A DNA stretch of 47,041 nucleotides, from NCBI GenBank assembly GCA_944325095.1, contig CALUYV010000004.1, positions 1-47,041 on the forward strand, in the 5' to 3' direction. Position numbers and translations under genes: made by a program. A model generated the notes under the pieces. It searched no databases. It was not told the DNA's origin and saw only the letters and a program-made list of their open reading frames with translations. Within the stretch, counting starts at the first letter, position 1; each line of letters begins with the position of its first letter. This DNA comes from Candidatus Gastranaerophilales bacterium (lineage in GTDB: Bacteria; Cyanobacteriota; Vampirovibrionia; Gastranaerophilales; Gastranaerophilaceae). Shown here in pieces: positions 27,629 through 34,292 of this stretch.

Positions 27629-28447
27629 ATGGTAACCTTAAAAAAAGAAATTAAAATTACCGGAAACGGGTTAATGAAAAACAAACCGTGTGAATTAACA
27701 CTTTTCCCGTCCAATTCCGGTAAAATCAGATATTTTGTAAAAGGCAAAGAATCTTTCACTTCTGATACAGATCATGTATTATCTACGGATCATTGTGTCG
27801 TAATGGGAACGAAAAAAGCACGTGCAATGCTAACCGAGCATTTGTCTGCAGCTCTTGCTTTTTGTCATGTTGATTCTGTAGATATTTGTATGACAGAAGA
27901 AGAAGTGCCTATATTAGACGGAAGTTCATTAAAATGGGTTGAAGAGATAAAAAAAGTTGGAACAGATAAACCTTTCTTTGCAAAAGAACAGTTTTACACG
28001 GTATCGGAACCTGTATATTATCTCAACGGAAAAACAAGCCTTGTAATATTACCGTCTGACAGTTTATTTATTTCTTATGCTGTTAATTACGACCACAAAG
28101 ACCTGACAAGAAGATTCATTAATTTTAACCCTAAAAATAAATATGAAATTATAGAAGCAAGAACTTTCGGTTTTTACAGAGATTTGAAAAAATTTCAGCG
28201 ATTGGGCTTTGCTCAGGGTGTAACTCAGGAAAATACAGTAGGTTTAACTGATGACGGCGGTTATACAACAGAATTGCGTTCTGAAAATGAACAAATAAAG
28301 CATAAAATGCTGGATTTAATAGGAGATTTGTACTTAACAGGCGTAAATCCGCTAAATATGAGATGCCAGATTCTGGCAAAAGAAGCAGGACATGCAGTCC
28401 ATATCAAAGTTGCAAAAATGCTTAAAGATAAATTGATAGAAATATAA
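27629..28447 (+). CDS. lpxC: UDP-3-O-acyl-N-acetylglucosamine deacetylase
   Basis: 272 residues, near the usual ~300. Zinc amidase that performs the committed step of lipid A synthesis. Zinc and catalytic motifs: TEHLSAAL with His71, VPILDGSS, HKMLDLIGDLYLTG with the His and Asp ligands, and the C-terminal GHAVHIK general-acid His. Its ATG follows the lpxD stop codon directly (TAA-ATG), so it is likely translated by coupling. fabZ starts 10 nt after its stop. Confidence 0.96.
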   Translation: MVTLKKEIKITGNGLMKNKPCELTLFPSNSGKIRYFVKGKESFTSDTDHVLSTDHCVVMGTKKARAMLTEHLSAALAFCHVDSVDICMTEEEVPILDGSSLKWVEEIKKVGTDKPFFAKEQFYTVSEPVYYLNGKTSLVILPSDSLFISYAVNYDHKDLTRRFINFNPKNKYEIIEARTFGFYRDLKKFQRLGFAQGVTQENTVGLTDDGGYTTELRSENEQIKHKMLDLIGDLYLTGVNPLNMRCQILAKEAGHAVHIKVAKMLKDKLIEI

Positions 28448-28457
28448 GGAGAGAAAT

Positions 28458-28910
28458 ATGTCAGAAGAAACAAAAGAAGAAGTGTTAAGTTTTGACACTA
28501 TGCAGATTATGGATATGATACCGCATAGATATCCTTTCTTGCTTGTTGACAGAATTACAGAATGTATTCCGGGGCAATATGCAAAAGGATACAAAAATTT
28601 AACAATGAATGAAGAATTTTTCCAGGGTCATTTTCCGGGGAATCCGATTATGCCGGGAGTTCTTCAATTAGAAGCTCTGGCACAGTGTTCAGCCCCTGTT
28701 CTTATGACAATGCCTGAATTTGCCGGAAAACTTACATTATACGCAGGTGCAGACAATGTGAGATTTAAAAATATGGTCAGACCGGGCGATAGATTCGATA
28801 TGGAAATCGAATTAACAAAAGTTAAAGGCCCTATCTGCAAAGCTCACGGTATAGGAAAAGTTGACGGTAAAACCTGTATCGAAGCAGATATGACATTTGC
28901 ATTGAAATAA
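28458..28910 (+). CDS. fabZ: 3-hydroxyacyl-ACP dehydratase FabZ
   Basis: 150 residues with a hot-dog fold. Dehydrates 3-hydroxyacyl-ACP in fatty acid elongation and competes with LpxA/LpxD for hydroxyacyl-ACP. The catalytic His lies in IPHRYPFLLVDRI and the Glu in GVLQLEALAQ; FQGHFPGNPIMPG is the family signature. AAGGAG precedes the ATG. The lpxD-lpxC-fabZ order is a familiar cluster; lpxA, often next, is absent here. Candidate small RNA copy B converges on it from the other strand. Confidence 0.96.
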   Translation: MSEETKEEVLSFDTMQIMDMIPHRYPFLLVDRITECIPGQYAKGYKNLTMNEEFFQGHFPGNPIMPGVLQLEALAQCSAPVLMTMPEFAGKLTLYAGADNVRFKNMVRPGDRFDMEIELTKVKGPICKAHGIGKVDGKTCIEADMTFALK

Positions 28911-28930
28911 GTATTACAAATATAATCTAT

Positions 28931-29148
28931 ACAAAGAAAAAGTTGCCAACTAAAAGTGTGGCAACATTAAATAAACACGAGGATATTAAGAGAGAGAGTA
29001 TAAAAAAATCTTTGTTATATCCTTTGTTTTTTTTGAGTCCATATTTTGTTAATTACATCTTTAAATTCCCCTTACATATATATAAACACATTATTTTCAA
29101 AAATATTGCTATTTTGCGGGAAATATTGTTAACACTTCTTAATCAGGG
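28931..29148 (-). ncRNA. Candidate small RNA, copy B (paralogue of 5210-5426)
   Basis: About 218 nt on the minus strand. It starts at CCCTGATTAAG just after TATATT (complement of 29155-29160) and ends in an intrinsic terminator: stem GTTGCCA/TGGCAAC with a 10-nt loop, then TTTTTCTTTG. The stem and U-run are identical to copy A while the loop differs, as expected for a conserved RNA hairpin. The CU-rich block and the TATATATATGTAAGGGGA block are also identical. It lies about 88 nt past the bioA stop, in a convergent gap with fabZ. A 69-codon frame on the opposite strand is not conserved in copy A. A bioA 3' UTR fragment is an alternative. Confidence 0.65.
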
Positions 29149-29236
29149 CTAAATAATATATACAAAGCAAATACCCCTGATAGATTTTGCATGCATTTTT
29201 GATATTTTGCTGTTACAAAACCTTCAGGGATAATTC

Positions 29237-30583
29237 TTACAAATTATTCATAACATCAAGCATGCAATCTTTTGCAACATCTGTCACAAAATCCATATCA
29301 TCAGGTTCAATAATCAACGGCGGATTAAAATATATAACATCTCCCAATGGTCTTAATAAGACACCTTTTTTAAGTGCTTTTTTGTATATTTGATATCCGA
29401 GCCGCAAATCAGACGGATATGACTCTTTTGTTTTTTTGTCTTTAACTATTTCTATCGCATTAACAAGCCCTATATGACGAACTTCTCCGGCAAAAGAAAG
29501 CGGCAGGAATTTTTCGTTAATTATTTTATTAAAATATTTTGCATTTTCAACTGCTCGCGCAATAATATTTTCATCATGCAGAATATTCAAAACTTCTATG
29601 GCCGCAGAGCAGGCCAAAGGGTTGCCGGCGTATGTATGGCTGTGCATAAAGGCTTTTCCTTTACCGTAATCATCATAAAATGCATCATAAATTTCTTGAG
29701 TCGTAACACAGATTGACATCGGCATATAACCGCCTGTAAGCCCTTTTGACAGACACATAATATCAGGTGAAACTCCGGCATGATCAAAAGCAAACATCTT
29801 TCCGGTTCTTCCATAACCTGTAGCAATTTCATCCGCAATCAAATGGACATTATACTTGTCGCATAAATTCCTTAATTTTGTAAGATACAATGGCGGATAT
29901 ACTTTCATTCCGGCAGAACCTTGCAATAGCGGCTCAACAAGCATTGCACAAGTTTCATTACCGTATCTTTCAAAAGTTTTTTCTGCCCGTTCAAAGCATT
30001 CACAATTACAATTTTCACGACATTTGCCATAAGGGCATCTAAAACAGTCAGGGCCGTCAATTCTCACAACATCCATCAATATCGGCTTGTATATTTTGGA
30101 ATATAAATCACAAGCACCGACAGATAACGCTCCGATAGTTTCCCCGTGATAAGCATCAGACAAAGCCATAAAACGAGTTTTTTGAGAATTACCGGTCTGC
30201 TGGTGATACTGAAAACTCATTTTCATTGCCATTTCAATAGCGGCTGAGCCGTTATCGGCAAAATTAAATTTGCATAATCCTTTCGGAACAACCTTAACCA
30301 GTTTTTGACAAAGTGTAATTGCGGTTTTGTGGGTGAAATTAGCAAAAATAACATGTTCCAGTTTATCCAGTTGAGTTTTAATTGCATTATTAATTCTGGG
30401 ATTACAATGTCCGAGGAGATTGCACCACCACGAACTAACAACATCTTTATAACAGTTGCCTTCAATATCATAAAGATTTATACCGCTTGCATGGTCAATT
30501 ACAATTGGCGGCAGTGTTTCATAATCTTTCATCTGAGAACACGGGTGCCAAATATATTTTAAATCTTCTTCCTGCCAATTCAT
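29237..30583 (-). CDS. bioA: Adenosylmethionine-8-amino-7-oxononanoate aminotransferase
   Basis: About 448 residues from the ATG at 30583, chosen because AAGGGA lies about 7 nt upstream; an ATG seven codons earlier overlaps the bioD stop and has no ribosome site. PLP enzyme of biotin synthesis that converts KAPA to DAPA with SAM as amino donor. Motifs: WHPCSQMKDYE near the N-terminus, SSWWCNLLGH, YHGETIGALS, DEIATGYGRTG, and the PLP lysine in LSKGLTGGYMP. A Cys-rich insert (CFRCPYGKCRENCNCECFE) sits mid-protein; it is moderately common in BioA of anaerobes but worth noting as a possible metal site. It forms an operon with bioD. Confidence 0.96.
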   Translation of the reverse strand: MNWQEEDLKYIWHPCSQMKDYETLPPIVIDHASGINLYDIEGNCYKDVVSSWWCNLLGHCNPRINNAIKTQLDKLEHVIFANFTHKTAITLCQKLVKVVPKGLCKFNFADNGSAAIEMAMKMSFQYHQQTGNSQKTRFMALSDAYHGETIGALSVGACDLYSKIYKPILMDVVRIDGPDCFRCPYGKCRENCNCECFERAEKTFERYGNETCAMLVEPLLQGSAGMKVYPPLYLTKLRNLCDKYNVHLIADEIATGYGRTGKMFAFDHAGVSPDIMCLSKGLTGGYMPMSICVTTQEIYDAFYDDYGKGKAFMHSHTYAGNPLACSAAIEVLNILHDENIIARAVENAKYFNKIINEKFLPLSFAGEVRHIGLVNAIEIVKDKKTKESYPSDLRLGYQIYKKALKKGVLLRPLGDVIYFNPPLIIEPDDMDFVTDVAKDCMLDVMNNL

Positions 30584-30603
30584 AATATCCCTTCTTTCTG
30601 CCA

Positions 30604-31296
30604 TTAATTAAAAATCTTTAATAAATCATTTTCTGAAATCTGCAAATCGTTGTCCCCGCCGGCAACCTGCGCAATCACAGGAACACCCGTCAAATGTTCA
30701 ATCTGGATTTTATTATCAATATGCATAATATCGTCTTTTTTGTAATTATTTAGGATGATACCTTTGATATTCAGATTATGCAGCCGGGCATATTCAACCG
30801 TCAGCACAACAGAATTAATTGTTCCCAATCCGCCGTCAGCAACAATTACAATATCCGGAGTCAATAATTTTATAATCTCCGGAAGCAGAATGGTTTTTGA
30901 TTCCGTGATACAGAACGGACAGGCAAGCCCGCCTGCACCTTCAATAACCATATAATCAAAACCTTTAGATAAAACTCTGTAATCAGCGCAAATTTTATCC
31001 GGACTTATCTCGACTCCCAGCCTGTTTGCCGCAAGATGAGGCGAAACAGCCTCTTCAAAACAATAACTCACGCAATTTGAAGCCGGAATGTCCAAATTTG
31101 AGATTTTTACAACAAAATCACAATCTCCTGGCAGCAAACTGCCGTCATTTTGTCTGAGAGCACCGCTCAGCGCAGGTTTATAATATCCGCAGTTATTTTT
31201 CATTTCACGCATTCTTTTTACAAGAAGTCCGGAAATATAAGTTTTACCTATATTGGTACCTGTTGCCGTGACAAAAACAGATTTTACACACATCAT
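30604..31296 (-). CDS. bioD: Dethiobiotin synthetase
   Basis: 230 residues. ATP-dependent carboxylation and ring closure of DAPA to dethiobiotin. The P-loop is GTNIGKT at 13-19; VIEGAGGLACP and ILNNYKKD match the substrate and nucleotide sites. Two adjacent ATG codons follow GGAGAG; either may be used. The bioA frame begins at its stop codon. bioB, bioF and the pimeloyl genes are not in the window. A promoter (31340-31370) overlaps the tpsB stop, and a hairpin (31303-31337) lies between promoter and ribosome site. Confidence 0.95.
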   Translation of the reverse strand: MMCVKSVFVTATGTNIGKTYISGLLVKRMREMKNNCGYYKPALSGALRQNDGSLLPGDCDFVVKISNLDIPASNCVSYCFEEAVSPHLAANRLGVEISPDKICADYRVLSKGFDYMVIEGAGGLACPFCITESKTILLPEIIKLLTPDIVIVADGGLGTINSVVLTVEYARLHNLNIKGIILNNYKKDDIMHIDNKIQIEHLTGVPVIAQVAGGDNDLQISENDLLKIFN

Positions 31297-31302
31297 TTTC
31301 TC

Positions 31303-31337
31303 TCCAAAATAAAAGCGATAAGCAAAACTTACCGCTT
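31303..31337 (-). terminator. Hairpin with U-run between tpsB and bioD
   Basis: Minus-strand AAGCGGTAAG/CTTATCGCTT (10 bp, one G.U) with a 5-nt loop is followed by TTTTATTTT. It lies 27 nt past the tpsB stop and ends about 6 nt before the bioD ribosome-site region. It can serve as the tpsB terminator. Because a good -10 box sits just upstream of it, it may also be the 5' hairpin of the bioDA transcript. Confidence 0.65.
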
Positions 31338-31339
31338 CT

Positions 31340-31370
31340 ATTATATAACAAAATAAATTGATTATTACAA
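31340..31370 (-). promoter_or_regulatory. Putative bioDA promoter overlapping the tpsB stop codon
   Basis: TTGTAA (complement of 31365-31370), a 17-nt spacer and TATATA (complement of 31342-31347), with an overlapping TATAAT (complement of 31340-31345). Transcription would start at the foot of the 31313-31337 hairpin. Confidence 0.45.
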
Positions 31371-33479
31371 AGTATTTGAAGCACCGTCAAGCAGATAATC
31401 ATAGTGACGAATATCATCATAGTTGTTATCCAATGGCGGTAATGGTTCCGGTTCCGGCTCAGGTTCAGGAGCAGGTGCCGGCGCAGGTGCTGGTTCCGGT
31501 TTGTTGCGTTTACTCAACAGAGCACCTAAATCTGGCTCTAAGGTCAATTCAAAGTGGAAACGACCCATGTGTCTATGCTGTTCATAAGCGTTGTTAACCA
31601 ACGGATAGCCCCAATACAGACGTGCACTCAAATCGCCCGGCAATTGAACACGCAAGCCCATACCGATTGAAGCCAGGAAGTAACTTCCGTTATAATAATC
31701 TTCGCCCGAATAAGGGAAAATACCTGCCGTATCAGCAAATACAGCACCTTTTATATAATGACCTATAAATCTGCGGGTTCTTCCGTCTTTTCTTGTTAAA
31801 TAACGGGGACCCAACGGGAATATCAACTCACCGCTGATAAAGTAACCGTTCTTACCGATTGTAACACCTTCAGAATAACCTCTGACTGTATTCAAACCGC
31901 CGACCTGGAATTGATCAAGATACGGAATATGTTTGCTGTTCGGTATAACCTGATAACTGCCGCGCAATTGACCGATAATACCGTGTGAAAAGTCATGTAA
32001 TCTCAATGCACCGCCGGCAATCTTGAAATAACTTGACTGGCTGTCAAAAATAGGAACTGCCGCTTCAACATTCTGGTTGAAATACCAAATACCGTATTTG
32101 GTATCTTTTCTGATATTTGCACCGACCATAATACTTGTAATTTGATCGGTATCCCTGATAGGGTCAGCAATAGGCTCCTGATAAATTTCAGAAAGAATAT
32201 CACCTAAGTTAGATCTGCTAAAGGATCTTTTATAGTTCAAAGATGCAAATGTCTTAAATTCAAATCCTCTTTTTCTTACAATAGGCTGATCATAGTACAA
32301 ACTGTACAAATATGAGTTGCTCTTCAAGCCCATCCAATCATACTCGCCGTTTATAACTCTGGCAAATGTTGATGAAAAAGAAAACCCTATACGACCGTCT
32401 TTTTTGTTAATCGGGTAACTGTAGTCAAAGAACGGACTCTGCGAACCTTTAGAGAAGTATGCACCGAGCATCATCTGGTCACGGCTGTGGAATAAACTAT
32501 CCGCAACGATTGCAGGACCGCCTCTCAATTGGCCGGTACTTCTTCTTCCCGCATTATCCATCATACCGATGATGTGAAACGGGAAAGTTTCCTGCGCTGT
32601 CAATTCAATATCGGTTGTCCCCGGTACAGTACCTGCTTTGAGGTTTGCTGCAAGGTTTACACCATCATGATACCTGTTGAAATTAAGAACATCCTGTTCT
32701 AAATTTACGATATCAAACAAATCGCCTTCTTTTTGAGGCATACGATCTAAGATATAATTACTTCTGGTATATTTATTATTAACTACGGTAATAGAACCGA
32801 TTTTACTTTCAATGAGTTCAATTCTCAAATTACCATTAGATACAGTCTGTTCAGGCAAATATGCCCTTGCTGTTACAAAACCTTTTTCTGCATACAAATT
32901 ATTCAATGCATTAATTGCTGCCTGAATATCGGAAACCAGTACATTTCTGCCTACATAAGGCCCGACAATACTATTAATTTCCTCTTTTGTTAAAACCTGT
33001 GACGGAGAAACCTCAATAGAATTGATATAAATACCTGTAGCATTTATATCATCCTGAACCGTTCCTCTAAATATATTCTCACCCGGCTGCTGCTGAGGCT
33101 CCGGCTGATTATATGAATTGTTCCCGTCGGGGTATGTTCTTGTATCATTTACCGGAGAAACACTATCGCCGTAATATCTGTTTTGCTCATACTGGTAATA
33201 ATCAGATTCCATACGGCTTCTGTTTTTGTCATAACGCATAATATCGCTGTCATGAATAATCGTATTACCAATTTCTTTACCGACTTCGTTATATGTTTGT
33301 ACCGGAATTGTTCCGGTTGAATAGCCGTAACCCGAATAATTGTCTGCCGCCGCACCCGTCTGGTAACTCAAAGATGGATCCGTCGTATATGCAGCAGCCT
33401 CAGAGGTAAACATCGAAAATGCGCCGACTGCAGATAGCGCAAGGACTGCTGTTAATATTCGATTATTTTTCTTAATCAT
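31365..33479 (-). CDS. TpsB/ShlB-FhaC family outer-membrane transporter with Pro-rich C-terminal tail
   Basis: 704 residues from the ATG at 33479; an ATG two codons earlier is also possible, both behind AAAGGT. The signal peptide (MIKKNNRILTAVLALSAVGA...) ends near SEAAA. A Gln/Tyr/Asn-rich linker (~25-130) precedes POTRA-type domains (~150-300: INSIEVSPSQVLTKEEIN, then LRIELIESKIGSI) and a 16-stranded-type beta barrel (~305-640). The barrel carries the conserved loop-6 motif GGLNTVRGYSEG. This is the Omp85/two-partner secretion fold that exports or inserts large proteins. After the last barrel strand (FHFELTLEP) comes an unusual ~50-residue periplasmic tail of PA and EP repeats. No TpsA substrate gene is adjacent. 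A 16-bp palindrome lies in its promoter. Confidence 0.88.
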   Translation of the reverse strand: MIKKNNRILTAVLALSAVGAFSMFTSEAAAYTTDPSLSYQTGAAADNYSGYGYSTGTIPVQTYNEVGKEIGNTIIHDSDIMRYDKNRSRMESDYYQYEQNRYYGDSVSPVNDTRTYPDGNNSYNQPEPQQQPGENIFRGTVQDDINATGIYINSIEVSPSQVLTKEEINSIVGPYVGRNVLVSDIQAAINALNNLYAEKGFVTARAYLPEQTVSNGNLRIELIESKIGSITVVNNKYTRSNYILDRMPQKEGDLFDIVNLEQDVLNFNRYHDGVNLAANLKAGTVPGTTDIELTAQETFPFHIIGMMDNAGRRSTGQLRGGPAIVADSLFHSRDQMMLGAYFSKGSQSPFFDYSYPINKKDGRIGFSFSSTFARVINGEYDWMGLKSNSYLYSLYYDQPIVRKRGFEFKTFASLNYKRSFSRSNLGDILSEIYQEPIADPIRDTDQITSIMVGANIRKDTKYGIWYFNQNVEAAVPIFDSQSSYFKIAGGALRLHDFSHGIIGQLRGSYQVIPNSKHIPYLDQFQVGGLNTVRGYSEGVTIGKNGYFISGELIFPLGPRYLTRKDGRTRRFIGHYIKGAVFADTAGIFPYSGEDYYNGSYFLASIGMGLRVQLPGDLSARLYWGYPLVNNAYEQHRHMGRFHFELTLEPDLGALLSKRNKPEPAPAPAPAPEPEPEPEPLPPLDNNYDDIRHYDYLLDGASNTL
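31439..31500 (-). repeat. In-frame hexamer tract encoding Pro-Ala / Glu-Pro repeats
   Basis: Imperfect 6-bp units (read on the plus strand, GGTTCC, GGCTCA, GGAGCA, GGTGCC, GGCGCA) encode alternating PA and then EP dipeptides in the C-terminal tail of the TpsB protein. In-frame slippage would change tail length without a frameshift. Confidence 0.75.
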
Positions 33480-33507
33480 TTCCATTCTACCTTTAATTTT
33501 ATACCTA

Positions 33508-33536
33508 GTAATATATCTTATAAGATATCTGTACAA
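33508..33536 (-). promoter_or_regulatory. Putative tpsB promoter with a 16-bp palindromic operator
   Basis: TTGTAC (complement of 33531-33536), a 17-nt spacer and TATTAC (complement of 33508-33513). The spacer is filled by a perfect palindrome ATATCTTATAAGATAT (33513-33528). The placement between -35 and -10 is typical of a repressor site; the regulator is unknown. Confidence 0.42.
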
Positions 33537-33690
33537 ACATTGTGCTACGACAAAGATAAAATATAAACCATTTGTTAAATTTTATTACGGAATTTAATAA
33601 AATTTACACTAAATTCAATTATATCTACAAAATTATTATACAGAGTTTTCAAAGATATGTAAAGTTGTAAAGAAAAAATACACTATATGA

Positions 33691-33719
33691 ATGACATTTA
33701 TTAAAATTTATGCTAGACT
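33691..33719 (+). promoter_or_regulatory. Promoter of skp
   Basis: ATGACA (33691-33696), a 17-nt spacer ending in TGC and TAGACT (33714-33719), giving the extended -10 form TATGCTAGACT. The leader of about 20 nt contains AAGGAG. Confidence 0.6.
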
Positions 33720-33744
33720 CATATCTGTAAAAAGGAGATTGGTT

Positions 33745-34197
33745 ATGAAGAAAAATTTAGGTTTATTATCATTTTTAGCGGCACTTGTATGTGCAATATC
33801 AGTAAACAGCGTCATGGCTGCTGATTTCAATGTTGCAATAGTTGATGTACCGCAGCTTGTAAGTTCTTCTGCTCAAGTTCAGGCTCTTAAAAAAGACCAG
33901 CAGGCTAAAGCTGAAGAAATGGTTAAGTTTATTGAGAACGCAAGAAAAAGCGTTGCTGACATAACTGACGCTACTAAGAAAAAAGCCGCAGAAGATAAGT
34001 ACAACAAAGAATTTCAGGCTAAAAAAGAAAAAATGGACAAAGACTATGCTAATAAGTTAAAAGAAATTGATGATTCAATTTCCAAACAAATTAACGAACA
34101 AGCAAAAGCAAAAGGATATGATTTAGTATTAAGTAAAAATATGGTTCTGTACGGCGGTCAAGATATTACTGCCGAGTTAATTAAAACAATTAAATAG
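33745..34197 (+). CDS. skp: Skp/OmpH-family periplasmic chaperone
   Basis: 150 residues from the ATG at 33745, chosen for AAGGAG 7 nt upstream and because the signal peptide starts there (MKKNLGLLSFLAALVCAISV, cleaved after VMA). The mature protein begins with the family strand FNVAIVDVPQLVSSSAQV, has a long Lys/Ala/Glu coiled-coil hairpin (~50-120) forming the tentacles, and returns with GYDLVLSKNMVLYGGQDIT. Skp trimers hold unfolded outer-membrane barrels in the periplasm. It is divergent from the TpsB barrel gene, a plausible client. A strong terminator follows. Confidence 0.9.
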   Translation: MKKNLGLLSFLAALVCAISVNSVMAADFNVAIVDVPQLVSSSAQVQALKKDQQAKAEEMVKFIENARKSVADITDATKKKAAEDKYNKEFQAKKEKMDKDYANKLKEIDDSISKQINEQAKAKGYDLVLSKNMVLYGGQDITAELIKTIK

Positions 34198-34220
34198 TTT
34201 AAATGTTTTTAAATATTAAA

Positions 34221-34256
34221 CCGAACTGTGCTTTTTGCCAGTTCGGTTTTTATTTT
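34221..34256 (+). terminator. Terminator of skp
   Basis: A perfect 8-bp stem CCGAACTG/CAGTTCGG (one more pair possible) with a ~10-nt loop, followed by TTTTTATTTTG. The reverse strand has a short U-run too, so it may also end the DUF2339 transcript. Confidence 0.88.
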
Positions 34257-34292
34257 GTTTATTATTTTCGTTTACTAACAGGGTATATCCCG

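Noticed and set aside
28943-29152. A 69-codon plus-strand frame over small RNA copy B, starting TTG
   Set aside because: The matching stretch in copy A has in-frame stops, no ribosome site is present, and conservation follows RNA features (stem kept, loop changed) on the other strand.
31365-33479. BamA instead of TpsB
   Set aside because: POTRA content is short and the N-terminal linker and VRGYSEG context fit the ShlB/FhaC branch better; BamA would show five POTRA domains.
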